From contig JBCFYV010000923.1 in assembly GCA_039000515.1 (NCBI GenBank), forward strand, positions 36,269 through 100,268: a stretch of DNA of 64,000 nucleotides, given 5' to 3'. Below are positions 45,775-60,359 of the stretch, in pieces (the stretch's first letter is position 1; the number at the start of each line of letters is the position of its first letter). The stretch comes from Timema cristinae (Eukaryota > Arthropoda > Insecta > Phasmatodea > Timematidae). The notes beneath the pieces were generated by a model. It was not told where the DNA came from. It ran no database searches and saw nothing but the letters and a program-made list of their open reading frames with translations. Both the position numbers and the translations under genes were made by a program.

Positions 45775-48700
45775 AAATTTAAAGTGATCCTTTGCCCCTT
45801 TTTAGGTGTCGTTTGACTGATCGGTTTCTCGATTTCCCTTCTTTTCCAGTAACCAAGATCAATTGGGGAAAGTTTAATAATCTGTGCCTTTCCCTTTATT
45901 TTATTTAAAGTAGTTATCTGTTTTTTTGCGTAAAAATACCATCTTCATTACGTTCAAATGCTTCCCAGGGGGTGTTTCAGTTCCCCGGGATTTTTTACTA
46001 GAACTTTTTTGGTAAAAAACTCCATATTATTCAGTGGCACTTTATTACAGTTTAAACCACCATAAAATTTTTTAGGGAGATCCCCAAACCCGGTTTACTT
46101 TCTTTGGTCAAGCATGGATCATTGACATTTTCATAAAAAAAATTTTTCAAGAAAAAGGTTTAATTTTTTTTTTCCATTCTCTACTCTTGTTAACCCAAAA
46201 AAGATGTATTGATTTTTCAAACACAATTATCTTCATATTTGTTTTTCCTTCTGGGGTCACACACCTTTTTTTCCAAGTCACCATTGAGATATGTGTCCGA
46301 TGTCAAATTGGGGACTTTCTTCTTTTTTCCCCGGTTGTAATAGTTTTCTTGGCGTAAATCTGTTTTACCATGGGGCAAAACTTCAACTAATTTCCCGTCA
46401 TGCTTTTGGTAAAAACTTTTGCCCCAAGATGAGCTTTGAAACCCTTCACTTTGCCTTGGTTTTCACGCTTCAGTTTTTGCTCCCCCCTTTCTACCGAATT
46501 ACTGTATTATCGGGGATAGGCAGGGGGGGTTCCCATGTGTTTTTTCCTCCGGGTTCAAATTTTTTTCTCCCCGGCTTTTTTCCCCTGCGTTAGTGAATAT
46601 ATTCCGCCCGTTTTGGATTTGGGTTTTAAAAAGGGGGTGCTAGTGAGCGAAATTTAGTGCATTTAATTTTTCAGTTTTTATGCACAAAATTTTTTGGCCA
46701 AAACAATAAAAATTTCTTCTATAGAATCTTAAATTTTGTTTTATTCCGTGTAATTCAAAGTTTTTGAAACTGTAAAGAGCAGGCAGCATTTGGTGACAAA
46801 ACCTTTTTTAAAAAAAGAGAAAATTTTGGGCGCCAAATGCCCCCATGTCTGACAAATTAAAAAATTTGAGATTGCAGTGCGAAAAAAAAAACTATTTTTC
46901 TATAAAGAAAAATTTGATTTTTTTTTGGGCCAAAATATGTTTGTGCTATAAAAACGCAAAAAAAATGCCCCGCTCACGCTCATACTTCCCCCTTAAGATG
47001 GTTAATTTGTTTCTATTTCCAGTAATTGAGGGGGATTCCTTTGTTACTCACTGTAGAGTCTTAGTAATGATTGTTCCCCCTGGGCTGACGAGATCTTCCC
47101 TTGGTATAATTAGGGGAGATTTTTCGTTTCTGATTATAGTTAATCCGCGAATTTATCTTTTTTTATTCTTTTTCGGGCCGGGATTGAACTGGATGTTCAT
47201 TTGTAATTTTTATTTTGTACTCCATCTTGTTTTTTCGACCCTGGAATTTTTTTCTCAATTAATTTTAATCATGGCTGACTGTTTAGTTACTATCAACGCG
47301 AGTAACTGTACCCCTTAGAACCCTTTCCCCTAGCAAATAAATATAATTTTTATTGCCTTTTCGTCATTTCTGTCGCTTTCCCCAGTTTTTCACATTACTT
47401 TACTTTCCCAAGTCCCAATATACTAAAGTTTGGGTTTCTTCCGTCCCTCTTTTATTTTGAAAGGACGCACACTTTAGTAGGAAATTTGTTCTGCAAATGA
47501 TTTGCGTTATTACTGCCTCACCCCAAAAATTTATTTGGGAGTTTTTGTTCAATCAGCATACAAGTATCATCTCCAATAACGATATATTTTTACTTGCAGA
47601 ATTCGTTTTCTGGAGTATTAATTAATTTATAAGTACAAGCATTTCATTTGAAAAAGTTTGAACATTAAAAGAAAATCTTAAAGATTATTAAGATAGCCGT
47701 AGAGTGGTGAAAAATTTTTATTATGATTAGGGAAAGTTGAAACAAAAAAAAAATAATAGTTAAAAAGATGGCTTTACTCAAAACAATTTTATTGAAAAGA
47801 ACATAAAACCTAAATCAAACATTTTCCCCACCCAACCCGTTTTGTAAAAGGGCGTGATCTTCGACAAAACAAAAATATCCTTACGAAAATTTAGATCTAC
47901 CTCAATAAATTACAACATGAGCTTGAAAATTTCATTTTTCCTTTTTATTTTTCATATTCCCCTTATACTCAAATCTTACAAAAACGTACCCCTCGATGGC
48001 CAATAGACATTCTCAATAAACACTTTTTAAATACAGGTGAAATTTTCTTATTTTATTTTTTTTAAAATGTCAAAAATTTTCGTTAAAGAAATCTTAGTCC
48101 CAAAATTACCAAAAATAACCCTCTTAATACTATTTCAGTCTCACAATTTTTGTTTAAAAAATCTTTAAAAAAGTCGATAGTCTCAAAAAAAAAAATAAGT
48201 TCGATATCCCCATAAATTAATATCGATTTTCCTGAAGTATCAAGATCCATATAAATTTTTGACCCAAAATTTAAAAAAGATAAAATCTAATATATATAAG
48301 TCCCCGTTTCAACGTTTAAAATTATGAATCCAAAGAGAAATTTTTAAAAATTAAAAAGGAAAAAAAATAATGACCCGAAAAAAAAATTTTGCCAAAAAAG
48401 AATTTTGATCTTTCCTTTTAACAAACCGAAGCCTTATCTTCCCTCCCTTCGTCCAAGCTAAAAAAGGTGTCATACTAACTCACCCGGGTATATAACAAAC
48501 CCCAGAGAAATTGGGAGGAATAAAAGGTGGGGGGAAAAAAATGGGTCACCCAAAGGGGGGGGCGTGCAGGACAAAAGAAAACCTCACCATATACTCCAAA
48601 TACCCACGTTTCAAGACCGTAAAAAAAATCTCTTGCTCTTTAAATCTTTTGGCTTCTTGTTTGTGTGGTCACTCTGGTGGGCGCGATCGAACTTGAGAGC

Positions 48701-51700
48701 GCGGTAGTTTTCCCCGGGTGTTTATGTTTTTTTTCCCCCAGTAGTTTAGACGAAAGGGGGTAAAATGTTTAAACCTATTCATGGGTTGAATCGACACGTT
48801 TTAAACCCTTTAAAAAAAGGGTCATTAAGTATTTGCAATCTTGAATATTTGGTGATTTAAATTTCTGACCCAATTTGGGTTTTATCTTAATTTTTCTGTG
48901 GTGAATTAGATAAAACTTGTAATCTTTTTGAAAAAATTTCCTTTAAATAATAGCAAAAATTTTCTTTATTGGGTTGGTTTTCTAGTTAAGTTTTTATTTT
49001 TTATTATTTCCTTGAAAGTTTGAAAAGTACTGGGCATGTAATAAACTGCCATGTTTTTTTTTGTTTTAAACACACCCGTAAGACTTAAGGCCAAGCAACT
49101 GGGTTTTTTTAACCGGTTTGTTCTTTTAATAAATAAATTTAAAAAATTTCTTTAAACTGCAAAAGTTAATTTTTCTATTGTATTCCCATTATATCATTTC
49201 TCCTTTTTTGTCTATTATGGCCGTAATAAAAAAATAAAGGAGTGGGTGGTACAACAAAAATTGCCTTTTTGTTCGAAAACCCTTTATACCATTTGTAACT
49301 GAAAATTTTTGGTTTGGTTTTTCCCCTTATCAAAAAGTACACCCTTATCCATCCTTTGGAGGTCATAGTTTTTCCATCGGAGATGGCCCTTTTTTCCCCA
49401 CATCCCGATGTAGTTCATTAAGGATTCCCCCTTTTTTGTACATTGGGTGGGGCGCCGAGTCTACATAAACGCATCGGTGTCACTTTTCAAATTAACGGAA
49501 ACAAAAAGTTGTGAATAAAATGTTTTCTGGCCTAGCCGTAAGCTTTGTTAACCCAAAAGCCTTGTATTTTTTTTCCTCCAAGCTAAATATTTTGACACTG
49601 CCTTAATGTGCCCCGGTTTTTCAAAAGAACCCCTTCACTTCGATTGCGCTTTTTTGTACCTTAGGCTTACAATGCCCCCAAATTTTTAAAATTTTTTTAT
49701 GTTTGATCGGTATTAAAAAACCCTTTAGTCCAAATCCAAATTCATCTAAGTGTTTTTTTCATTACGTCACGTGTTAAATCTGTTCAGGTTTTTGTTTTGA
49801 AGCAGTGATTAACGTCCCGTAACTTTTGTAAATGTTAAAGTAAGGGTATTGAATTGCTCCAAATTTTGCTAGCGTTTTAAATGGCAAAACAATCTTCGTT
49901 TTATTAAATCTTTTCCCTATCCCGTTTCTGACATCCTTAAAAAATACAGTTTATTCAGTTGGTTTTAAATTTATTAGTAACGTCAATATTTTTTGGGGTA
50001 TTACGCTTCCCCGACGCTTTTTTTGTTGTGTGTTTCGAACATAACAACTGACTATCTTTTAAAAAAGCCTAGGTTTTCCGGCTTTTCCGTTCTTTGTTAA
50101 CCAATCGCACTCGTTTAATGGGATTTTTACAAAGCAAATACCCCAGGTTTTTTTTAACAGCAACTTTTTCTTTTTATTTCCAAAATTTGGAATGACTAAC
50201 CCTTCAATTTGATTTTTCCGCCATTTTGAAGTAATTACATTTTTTTAGCCCGATAGAAAAAAAATTATTCCACTTTACTCTTCGCGTTTTAAAGCTTCAT
50301 GTCACATTAGTCGTAAAAATGGGGCCCCTGAATATAGGTAGCAAATTCCCCCAGACCCCAACTCAAATTGATAAAAAAATTTAGATACATTTGACATAAA
50401 TTTTTACATTTTTAAAAAAGAACAACGGAAACAGTACTGAACAAGTGCTAATAGGAGGACGGAAGTTGGAAGCAAAAAAAGGTACCAACATAAAAAACAT
50501 GTATACCTAAATAGTAGTCTATTCTCAGTAGGGTTTAAAAAAAAAAACATTGTATACCCAAAAATGTACCCTTACTTCTCGTAAAAATGAAAAAATTATA
50601 TTCCCCCCCTATTTAAAAAAATATAACAATCATAGTCAATCAGCCAAAACAATTTAAATTTTGAAAAAATAAACAAGTATAGTTTTCAACAAGTCTCTCA
50701 AAAATGAAGTGAATACAGAAGATAGTTCGCACCCTAAAAAACGCCCCAAATCCCCAAAAAGGTGTTTTTTGAAAAATCGTTTTAAATTTAAGACAATTTA
50801 TTTTGTTTCTTTGGGATTGGCTGAAATTTTTTAGAGTAGGTTCACTTTGAATAAAGAGAAGGTAATTAATACATTCATATATATTTTTTGGAAATAAGAT
50901 TTTAAAAATTATGGTGTTGTTTACTATGCGTATGCAACCCTGCCTCTTCCTAAAAATGGCGTTTGATTTAACATTTAAAACAGTATAGTGCCCCAACTCA
51001 AAAAATGGCAGGTTTCATTTATGGTTTTAAATTTAAACAGTGCCCCTTAAATCCCATTATGGCAGTATTTTTTTTATTATTTAAAAAATTAGGGACATTT
51101 TAACATATACTTCCCCCAAAGTTCTAGAAATTTTTTCAATCCCCAATGTTTACCTTATTATGTTTTATTAATTATTTGGGGAAAAAGTTTAAAGAAATAT
51201 AAATACTTGTTTAAAAACTTTTTTAAATTAATTTTATTTGAAAAAGGAAAAAAAACACTCAATAAAATATTTGGAATTAAAAAGTACATCATTTAAGGTT
51301 TTAATTTTTAAGTTTTTGAAAAAATGGTGTAATTAAGTAACTACCCATTATAAATAAACATAAAAGGTTTTTCCCCCCCAAATTTATTTTAAAAAGAGTT
51401 CAAAACTAATCAGAGTGGTGTTAGTTTTACTCTTTGAAAAAAAAGGGTTTGTTCAGGAATAAGATTGGGTTCAACAAGCGAACGAGATCAGCTTTTTTTG
51501 CTGCTGGAAATTTCCGAATTCCCGAAGGCTTTTTTTGTTTGGAGCGTTTTGAGAACTATTCTGTTCCCTTTTAGTCTTCTTTTGTGATTATTTCCAGAAT
51601 TCCTCATCATTAATTGTTTTATACGCAATCGGTCAGAATTCTTTGGTTACTTAAATCACTGATGTGTTTACACAACCCTTTTTTCCGTAGTGTTATTTAA

Positions 51701-54700
51701 AAATGCACCCCTGTTTTTTGGGAAAATTTTTTAAGGGCTTATGTCTTCGAAAAAGTGTTAAGTATGAAGGGGTTTCCCCTCTTTTTTGCCTTTTAATTAC
51801 AGGCACCCCTTGGTGAAGGGGGTTAAAAGAGCCACCTTTTAAAAGTCTCGCCTTTTTTTTTTTTTATGATGGAAAAATTTTTTTTTTCCCTCTCTGATGT
51901 GGCCAAAATAAAAAATTTATGGTAACCGGAACGTCATAATTGGCCACAACATAAAGTACAGGCAAGGCATGCTAGTATTTTTCTTTGGGCCATGAGTTTA
52001 AGAAAAAAAAAACTGTCTCCTTGTTTTTTGTAGTTAAAATTAAGAAATTATGTAATGTCCAATTCATTAGGCCCCTTTTCTTGATTTCATGCCTAGTAAC
52101 AATAGCCTTGATTGTGCCCTTTTTAAAAAAAGTGAAATTGAAAATTGAGAAAATTTTTAGAGTAATAAAAATTTTAATTGTGCCGGGAGTAGTCAAAAAT
52201 GCTTTAAGGATAGCAAGAACAATGGTACTATCTGTTTGTTTGGTGGCAGTGTCCTTTTCAGCAGTTTTCAAGTTGGAACGTTCGGTTCGTGCTTAGGGTA
52301 GCAATTGACCTTGAATGACCACTGTTTTCTTTGTTCATTATCATCGCTGCAGATAGAAAATTGACTTTTTTTGGGATGAAAAAACAGTATTAAATTTGTA
52401 ATTAAAAATATATGAAAAGTCCCAAATTTAAATGATACTCTATTTGTCTTCCTTACTATTTTCTCAAACCCCCTGTGCATTTTTTGCAATTGTAAGTTCA
52501 ACCAGATAAAATTTCCCTTTTTGTTTGCTTTTCAAATAGGGACTCAACTTCGGGAAAGAGTTTATGTGATCACAAACTCTTTTCATGATGTCAGGATCAA
52601 ATTGTTTTGTTGCCATGCAATCCTCTCAAGTTCCTTCCACCCATTACGGGTTTATTCCCCTTTAAAAAAGGCAGTCTTACAGTTGGTCACCAATATTTAA
52701 GGGTTTCCATAAAAAATTTTTTTTCAAACTTCTTTCGTTTTCCCAAAAATTGGAAGGTAGTAGGGACGATTTTCTTTTTTTAGTTTTGGCCTTTAGGAAG
52801 ACCCAATTTTGGTGTAAAATTTTACGTGTGCAATTGACTAAAAATCACGTTGCAATGTCACGTTACCCCTATTCCCGTAAGCCGCAAGGTTCTTTGCGTT
52901 GCTCTTTGAGACAGAGCGGCATTTTTTTTGCATTTGGATCCCTGGTGGCTGTAATTCCTTTTCGCTAATGCTTTTGCCCCCAAATTTATATACGGACTCC
53001 CGAATTGTGTTCTTTTAAAACATTTTTCTTCCCTGTTTCTTTTTCCTTTTTTTTTCCCCCTTATATTATTACCTAATTTTAGCTACCCTTTGACTTTTCA
53101 GAAATTCCCGCTAAGGAAATCATTTGGTGACTATGCTTCCTTTCAGTGATTTTCACTACTCCTCCAATTCTGATATTGTCTGATGTCATGGGTTTTTTTC
53201 TGTTTTTTTCCTTGTTTTTTACATTTTTTCCCCCATTCAATATGTTCCTTCACTATCACCGTCCCCCGATCCTGGAAACTCTTTATTGCTCAGAGTCATC
53301 TAGTCATCATTTATTAAAACCTACGCCCTCCATATCTTAACGTGAGTAGTTAACTACTATGCAGGGGGGGATAGGATATATTTGAATGTGACCTACATCG
53401 GAAGATTTTCGCAACATTTTTGGAATATTTGAAACAGTTTTCTAAATTTTTAAACCCCACCTGACTTTGATCTTCATTTGTTGAGGCATATCTAGAATTC
53501 TTTGTCTCTTCTAGAATATGAAACTGAAAAACCCCCAAAAATTTTCAAGCTATTAATGCCTTTTTTTTACCCCTTTTTTTATATTTGGTCTTATTTACCA
53601 AAAAAACGCAGTAGAAATTAAATAAACCAAATTTGAAATTTAAAATTTATCATAGAAATTTAAAAAAATCAAACCCAAATTTTTTTTGTCTTTTAAAAAA
53701 AAATATAATATTTTATTACTAATAAAACAGCAAATAAAACTTACAATAAACATTAACAAATGTGTAATAAAGCAAAATGTGGTTAAAGTTTGGTAAATGA
53801 TCATACCCAACCCTTTTATAACTAAACAAAATTCTTACCCTTTATTCAATTGATAGCATCCCTGTTTGTTCAACAAGCTGACAAGGTATTTCCCTTTTGA
53901 TAGCATTATTTAGACAGTTCTCAATAAAAAACTAAAGAAAAAGTTAACAAACCGAATTTATTTAAAAAACTTTTACAAGGCAATTATTAGCGCCTAGACA
54001 ACAATACAAAGAATGTAAAATTTTTTTTGACAAATGAACTACAACATGAAAAGGGGTTTCCATCATTTACTGCCGAACGGGTTCCCCTCAGTCACGCATA
54101 ATTCAAAATAAATTCAATATGCATCATAAAAAAATTTTTACCACCCATATTAAAAACCAAAAATGCCCCAAGCAATATGGTAATAAAAATAATAAAATTT
54201 GCAATATGAGTTTTTAAAATGCCCAAGCCAATATGGCAGATGAACACAAAAATTGCAACTATGGTTGTTAAAGCCATAATTAAAAAGTGGGGGGTTTTAT
54301 AAACCATCAATAAACGTAACATTGCCACAAATCAAAAAGGGTGTGTTAGTTTGGGGGAACGCAAAACAAAATCACTTATTATTGTTAAAAAAACAGCCCA
54401 AAAATTAGTGTGGGAGTTTGTTTTGAAGGATATTTGAATGGTCGAACTGAACAAGCCCTAAGACTTTTTTTTCATGCCCGAGTGTAATGAGATAGTGGCA
54501 CTATTGCCCTATTTTTAAAAAGCTTTTTTTCTAAGCCATTATGGCCCTAACTCAAAATGCCCTTTTTAGTTTTGGCATGTTGTTCTGGGGTGCGGTTTTT
54601 CATCTGTTTTTTATACAGCGTTTTAATTTGGGTATATCCTTCCCCGAAATTTTCATTTGGTGATACGTTTCAAGCCAAGACTATCTATAATATACCCAGA

Positions 54701-56895
54701 ATAACATAAGAAGTTTAAAATTAAATAAACTTTTTGCATTGTACACTATTACTAGGTATCGATTAAAAACGTAACGTTGAAAAAAATATATTTCAATTCT
54801 AGACTTACTTTTTTCGTATTACGCTTTTTAGTAATGCGTTATGGATGAATATAATATAAACCCCCGCCTGAAAATAAAATTTATCCAAAATATCAAAATG
54901 GCTAAAAAACCAATAATTACTTAGATTGTACTTGTCTAAAAAAGGATTATGCGTTTTTAAACTATAAGAAGCATTAAATTTTTGTAAAGGGTTTTTTTTT
55001 AAAAAGTGGGCCCCTTAGTCTTATTATTGTTGGTCAAAAAAAAAAAAATACGAAAATTAGTGCAAAATTTTTACACCCTAATGGCTTGGATAAATTGTTT
55101 TGAAAATTTACTAACCCAAAATTCAATAATGTGACGTGGTCACTGGAAAAGATTTTATGTTAGTTGAGGAAATTTTGCAAATTTTTTTTACATCAAAAAT
55201 AATTAAACCAAAAAAGTCGTTTTCTTTTTTATTTACTATGAATCATAGAAAAAAAAAATCTTCGAGTTTAATTAAAAAAAAAAATACTACATAAAAAATT
55301 GTCTCCCTGCAAAAAAAAGAGATTCAAATAAAACTTTAAAAAGAAAATAAAAAAAATATTTTGTAAAATGGGTGGATTTGGGTGGATTCAAAACATTAAT
55401 CCCAGCTCTACAAAAAATCTGAGGAGACAGTTAAGAAAAAAAAAAGAGATGAATTGTTGTTGATGAATTTGATTCCAGAGAAGTTTTGGGAGTGGGCTTA
55501 AAATTTTTTTATTGACACCAAATTTTTGGGGTTTTGCCCAAATTCGTGAGGGTTTGGGGCTTAAAACTTTACCCCAAATTATAACAAATAATGGCCCAAT
55601 GGTTCACTCTATACTTTATATTTCAAATTGAAAAAAAATTTGTGCTACAGGGGAAAACCTATAAAAATCAGGGAATTCTTTGATTTCTGTAAAAAGGAAA
55701 ATGCAGGGAATTTAATGCTTACCAATTCTGCACCTAAAATTTTTAAAAAAAAGTGAGAGGGGGTTTCTTTAGTTAAAAAGTGCATTGCATTAAGTTAAGG
55801 GTACAGGTTTTTTTTAAAAAATTTACACTGTGCACAATGAACTAGTTAAAAATTAGAAAATGAACTCCAAGAATGTTTTTGTTTGGTAGGCACCTACTTA
55901 AAATTTTTTTAGTATATGTGATCAATGTAATTTTAAAAAAAATTCCGTGTTTTGACCAGTGAGCTATCCGGGGTCGGGCCGTGTTTGGGTAAATTTTTTT
56001 TCCTATTTTAGGAAGATCCCGGGTTGATCTGTAGAAATATTCGTAATATAGTGATCAATTAAAATCACAAGCTTTCAGATAACTCAATCACCTTCGATTG
56101 GAGTGCTTTTTTTGCGGCCATAAAAAAAAAAAGTTGACTATTTAATCCCTTTAAAACTCTACTTCAATTTAACATCTCCATTATTTTTTTCCAGTTTTAG
56201 CAAAATTTGGAGGCTACATTTTAACGATCAACTGTTTTTTCTAAAGTTTTTTTTAAAATACAACTGTTTATAAACTTATTATTTGTTGAAAATACCCAAA
56301 TTTTTCCTTATATATAACAGCCATTCCCGGTGGTAGGATAAACATATTTATAATTTTGCCAGAACTATCATCGGTGTCATATGGTTAACATTTGCCCCTG
56401 TGTTGGATGGTTTGCCGTGATGGGTCCCCCTCAAAATCCCAAATTTGGGTACACCCAGGGGTTTTTAATCTTCTTCCCGACAAACCAAACTCACTCCCAC
56501 CCATAGTTAATGTAAGTGTAGGCTATAACCTGAACGATAAAAAAAAAAAGGGAAATTTTTTTTTTTTCCCAGAAAACTTTCCAAACAAACTTTTTGCATT
56601 TCCTAAATTCATTTAGATATAGTAACTTTATGTAAATTTAATTCTACATCTGAAAATCCATGCGAGACACTTTATGTAATTTTTTGATCAACTTGTTGCC
56701 CCCTGGCTTCGATTTTAGATTGATAAAAGGAAATAAAAAGATCCCGAACCCCTTGACCCCGGACAATTTAATGTTGTTGAAGAGAATCTAAAAATGGTAA
56801 AGGTTATTTTTTGTATATAAAACTTTATTTTTGTGGGGGAAAAAACCTTTTTGAAGGAATACAATAAAGTTATGCTAAGTGTATACCCCTTAAAT
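45775..56895. other. AT-rich, low-fidelity DNA with no supported gene
   Basis: Scattered frames of 60-157 codons (the longest on the plus strand at 46,845-47,318) lack domains and are built from Phe/Lys/Leu homopolymer codons. Around 55,965-55,995 a minus-strand CGGATAGCTCACTGG resembles the head of SINE family 1 without a box B. Confidence 0.5.
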
Positions 56896-57250
56896 TAAGG
56901 AAAGTTGAAATAATATGAGAATTTCTTTTCACTGGCCTTATTGACAGCTAGAATACTTAAAAAGATTTTTGTATCCGATAAGCAAGTTTTCTGCTCCTTG
57001 TGTCCAGGTGGGCAAAGAACACAACACCCTCCCAAATCCAGTTCACCCCCCCATCCCTCACGCGCATGGCCTCTTGATTGGACTGGCGATACGTGTGCAG
57101 CTATCGGTTTACCCCCCGGTTCAAGGTGAATGTCAGGATAACACCCGGGACCCATCCTCTGAGCGTGAGGGTTTAACAAACAACCGCAGACAAAGAGCGC
57201 GTGGGGAGCGGCACTAGAAAACCCCAAACCCTTTTGGAAATGATCAACCA
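56896..57250. other. Higher-complexity island, unidentified
   Basis: About 300 bases of mixed composition in AT-rich flanks, with frames on both strands. No motif recognised. Confidence 0.35.
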
Positions 57251-60200
57251 ATCATGCAGGGCATTCGAGTTTTAAAAAATATTTTTTTTTCAACTTTTAC
57301 TTTTAGTTTGTTGAATTTTTTTGCGATGTTTTTCTACCTTTTTATCTAGATTGAGAAATTTTTTTATATTCTTTATTTTAATGACACTATGACAATTTGG
57401 GGTTGCAGAAAAATTGTTGAAATGTTAAAGAAATTTTTTTGCAACAGGGGGGTTTTATACAGGACATTTAATTTCAAAGGGAATCTTTCAATTTTTTGAA
57501 TGCAAAGGACCCTGTTACCAACAACTTTAGTCACCCCAAACCCCCGATGGACAAACTGGCAAACAAAGGAACCCGCTTTGTAAATAAAGTTAAGCAAACA
57601 AATTTTGGGTTGAAGTTTTCCCCGTTGGGCTTTTTCATTTTTAAAAAAAATCCTAAGTTGTTTTTCACTAAAAAACTTTAATTTATGTATGTTTGATATA
57701 TATCAATCAATATTTTTTTGGGTTTAATCTCAGACCCTGGAAACAACTAACTAACTAACTTGGACCAGCATTTTCATTTTTGGTGGGGTTTTCTACTTTA
57801 AAACAGAAAGTCGAAAAGTGAAACCGTTCCCCCTAATGCCCCAAAAAAATAATACAGAAAAACCCCAAACCCTTTTTTGACATCCATCTTGCATCTGAGA
57901 AAAGTTTCGTGTAGGAAAACCTAATATAAAAAGAGCTCTTATTATTACAAAAAAACCCCGGAATATGTGTAAACAAAAGGGAAAAAAAGGGGTTTTAAAC
58001 GGCAATATTATCTTTGGGAATTTAAAAAAGGATAGAAGGGAAAAAGGCCACAGCTTCATCATCATGATGTTTCCAACCCGAGGCCGGGTTGTTTAGTTTA
58101 AATGCCCCCTTCCCTCTTCCTCCACTCTCCTCCTTCCCAAAACTTGCTCTATTGTTCCCCCCAGTTTTTCCTACAAATTTATACCATTAATCTTTTTGGG
58201 AAACCTCCCCCTTCCATTTATTATGTTCCTACCATTCATCCTTGCTTTCCACAAAAATCTCACCACCCAACTTTTTACCTTACATTCCCTTCCTAATCTA
58301 TCTTTCTGGTGCGTAGTTGCTCCCCAAAAAATTCATTCCCCTAGCTTTTTTCCCCAATTCACACACTAATTTTTAATTTTGAACTTTTGGGGCCCTTTTG
58401 TGGTTTGCCCCTTTATTCTACTTTCAATGTATACTGGCCCGTTTTTTATTTTTTTAAAGTAGTTTTGAGTTTAAAAATTAAAAAAAACAAATCGTTTAAA
58501 TAAATAAAAATTTTTGTTTTTGGGGCTACAACATTTTGTTTATAAATTAATTTTGTAAATTTCCCCATCTTTTTAATTTAAGTAAAAATTCCCCACCTTC
58601 AAACCCCTAAATTAGTCCCTTTGGGTAAGAAAATTTTATTAACTCATGGTAAAGATAAAAAATTTACGATTTAAAAATTATTGATATATTTTAGTGTTTT
58701 ATTTATCATTTAAAAAAAATATGATTATTTTGTTTGGGTATAGACCCATAATTAATGTTTAAATTGGGAGAAAAGATAATTTGGGGTAGTTGATTTCCTT
58801 TTCTGAAGGTTTTCCCGGGGAAACAAATATTTTGGGTTTAAAACGGCGTTCGTGTGTTCATATAAAAACCCAATATTACGTTCTTTGGAACGGGACAGAA
58901 TAACTTAAAAATTTTTGGATGGAGGGGAAAGGTTTCAGGCCCTTTTTCTCTTTTATTTTCTAAGATACATTTTTTGACGAGTCAATCGCTTTAAAGGGAT
59001 GTGGGGGTTTATTTATTTTGACGATCCCAAAACCTTAGCCTACGGTGCTTTTTCTGACTCTGGCTAATGGTCCCCGGTTTGATTTCCGCATGGTTTAAAA
59101 ATGATCATTGATGAAAAATTGGGGTTTTCCCTTTCCATTTTAAATTAATGGTGGTTTACTGGATGTTGTGCATGTCTATTATAAATTTTTTAAAGGCATT
59201 GAAGCTAAAAAAGGTCCCGCAAAACCGGGGGAAGGGAAAATATATTCTTTTAATAAAAAAAAAAATGAGCCAGGCCCTAGGCCCGGAAACAGTAATGGAT
59301 GTAAAAAATGTTTTAAAAATGTATTTTTATGGTTGTATATAAGACTTCATGGAAAGCATTGAGCTGAAGTCCTCGGGGAGATTGTATTCCCCCAGACAAA
59401 ATGGGAAATTGGTTCCGAGGGCCCAAATTATTGAGTAAAACTAGACACAGGGGTCCCCTCAAGGAAACCATGAGGGGGATCACCAAACCTTTTCAAATTT
59501 TGTGTTCCCGTATTTTTCATTCAAAGCTTGGTATAGTGGTGTGTGGGTTGGAAAAAATTTTATTAATATAATATATAAAGATATAGATAGAGAGAGATCG
59601 TCACTTAAGACCTTAATGAATTCTGGGAGTGTTCAATTCGCCAAAAAGCGGGTAAATTGTAATTCAGTAGTCTCATAGTCCATATGGCCAGTAAATTTAC
59701 ATCGGCAGGGTCATTTCCTGAAAAGAAATGTTCGGGGGTTTCGCTTGGCGATGGGTTTCAAAAAAGATAGAAAGATATGTAATTACAGTATTGTCATTTG
59801 AAGTTTTTTGTTGCAATTTGTTTACAAAACTGTCTTACGCAAAATATGATAAACCTATTTTAACCAAAACTCATAGTTTTTATTGTAATGACTTAAAAAA
59901 AATTGGTCTTGAGAAAAAAAGAAAATTTCAACCAAATTTCTGATAAAAAGATCGTTTTAGATTTTTTAGGTGACTAGGAAAAAGGGCCATAATTGCGTAA
60001 ATGCATTTAACAACAGCTGTCGCCCAGGGGGGAAAATGACACCCCGACACGACATATGGTTTTAAAAAAAATAGAGAAAATGTTTAAAAATATCTTTAAA
60101 AGCAAAAAAAAAAATAGTTTTTTGTGCAAAGAAAAGTATTTAAGAAGGATTTAATAAAAGCTTAATAGGTTTTTTTTTTTATTCTTTTGTTGTTTTTAAG

Positions 60201-60359
60201 TAGAGCTTCCTTTTTATTGCGTATTGTTTTGATTGTTGGTGTATTAAAAACACAATGATTGTTTTTGTTCTATTTTTTTTTTTCAAAAAACCCGAAAACC
60301 GACCCTCGGGTAACAGAGATGAATGTATATTGTTAAATGTGACCCTGAGAGGGCTCTGA
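57251..60359. other. No gene seen; pyrimidine-rich stretch at 58,095-58,330
   Basis: The C/T-rich stretch would be purine-rich on the minus strand, like the retrotransposon at 60.4-61.4 kb, but no protein motif is readable. A weak box B-like CCGGTTTGATTTCCG is at about 59,077. Confidence 0.4.

Noticed and set aside
46845..47318. 157-codon plus-strand frame
   Set aside because: No domain, Phe/Lys/Leu-rich from homopolymers, low-fidelity region.
55965..56035. tRNA-like element (CGGATAGCTCACTGG minus, GGGTTGATCTG plus)
   Set aside because: The box A-like and box B-like parts lie on opposite strands and no full head can be formed.
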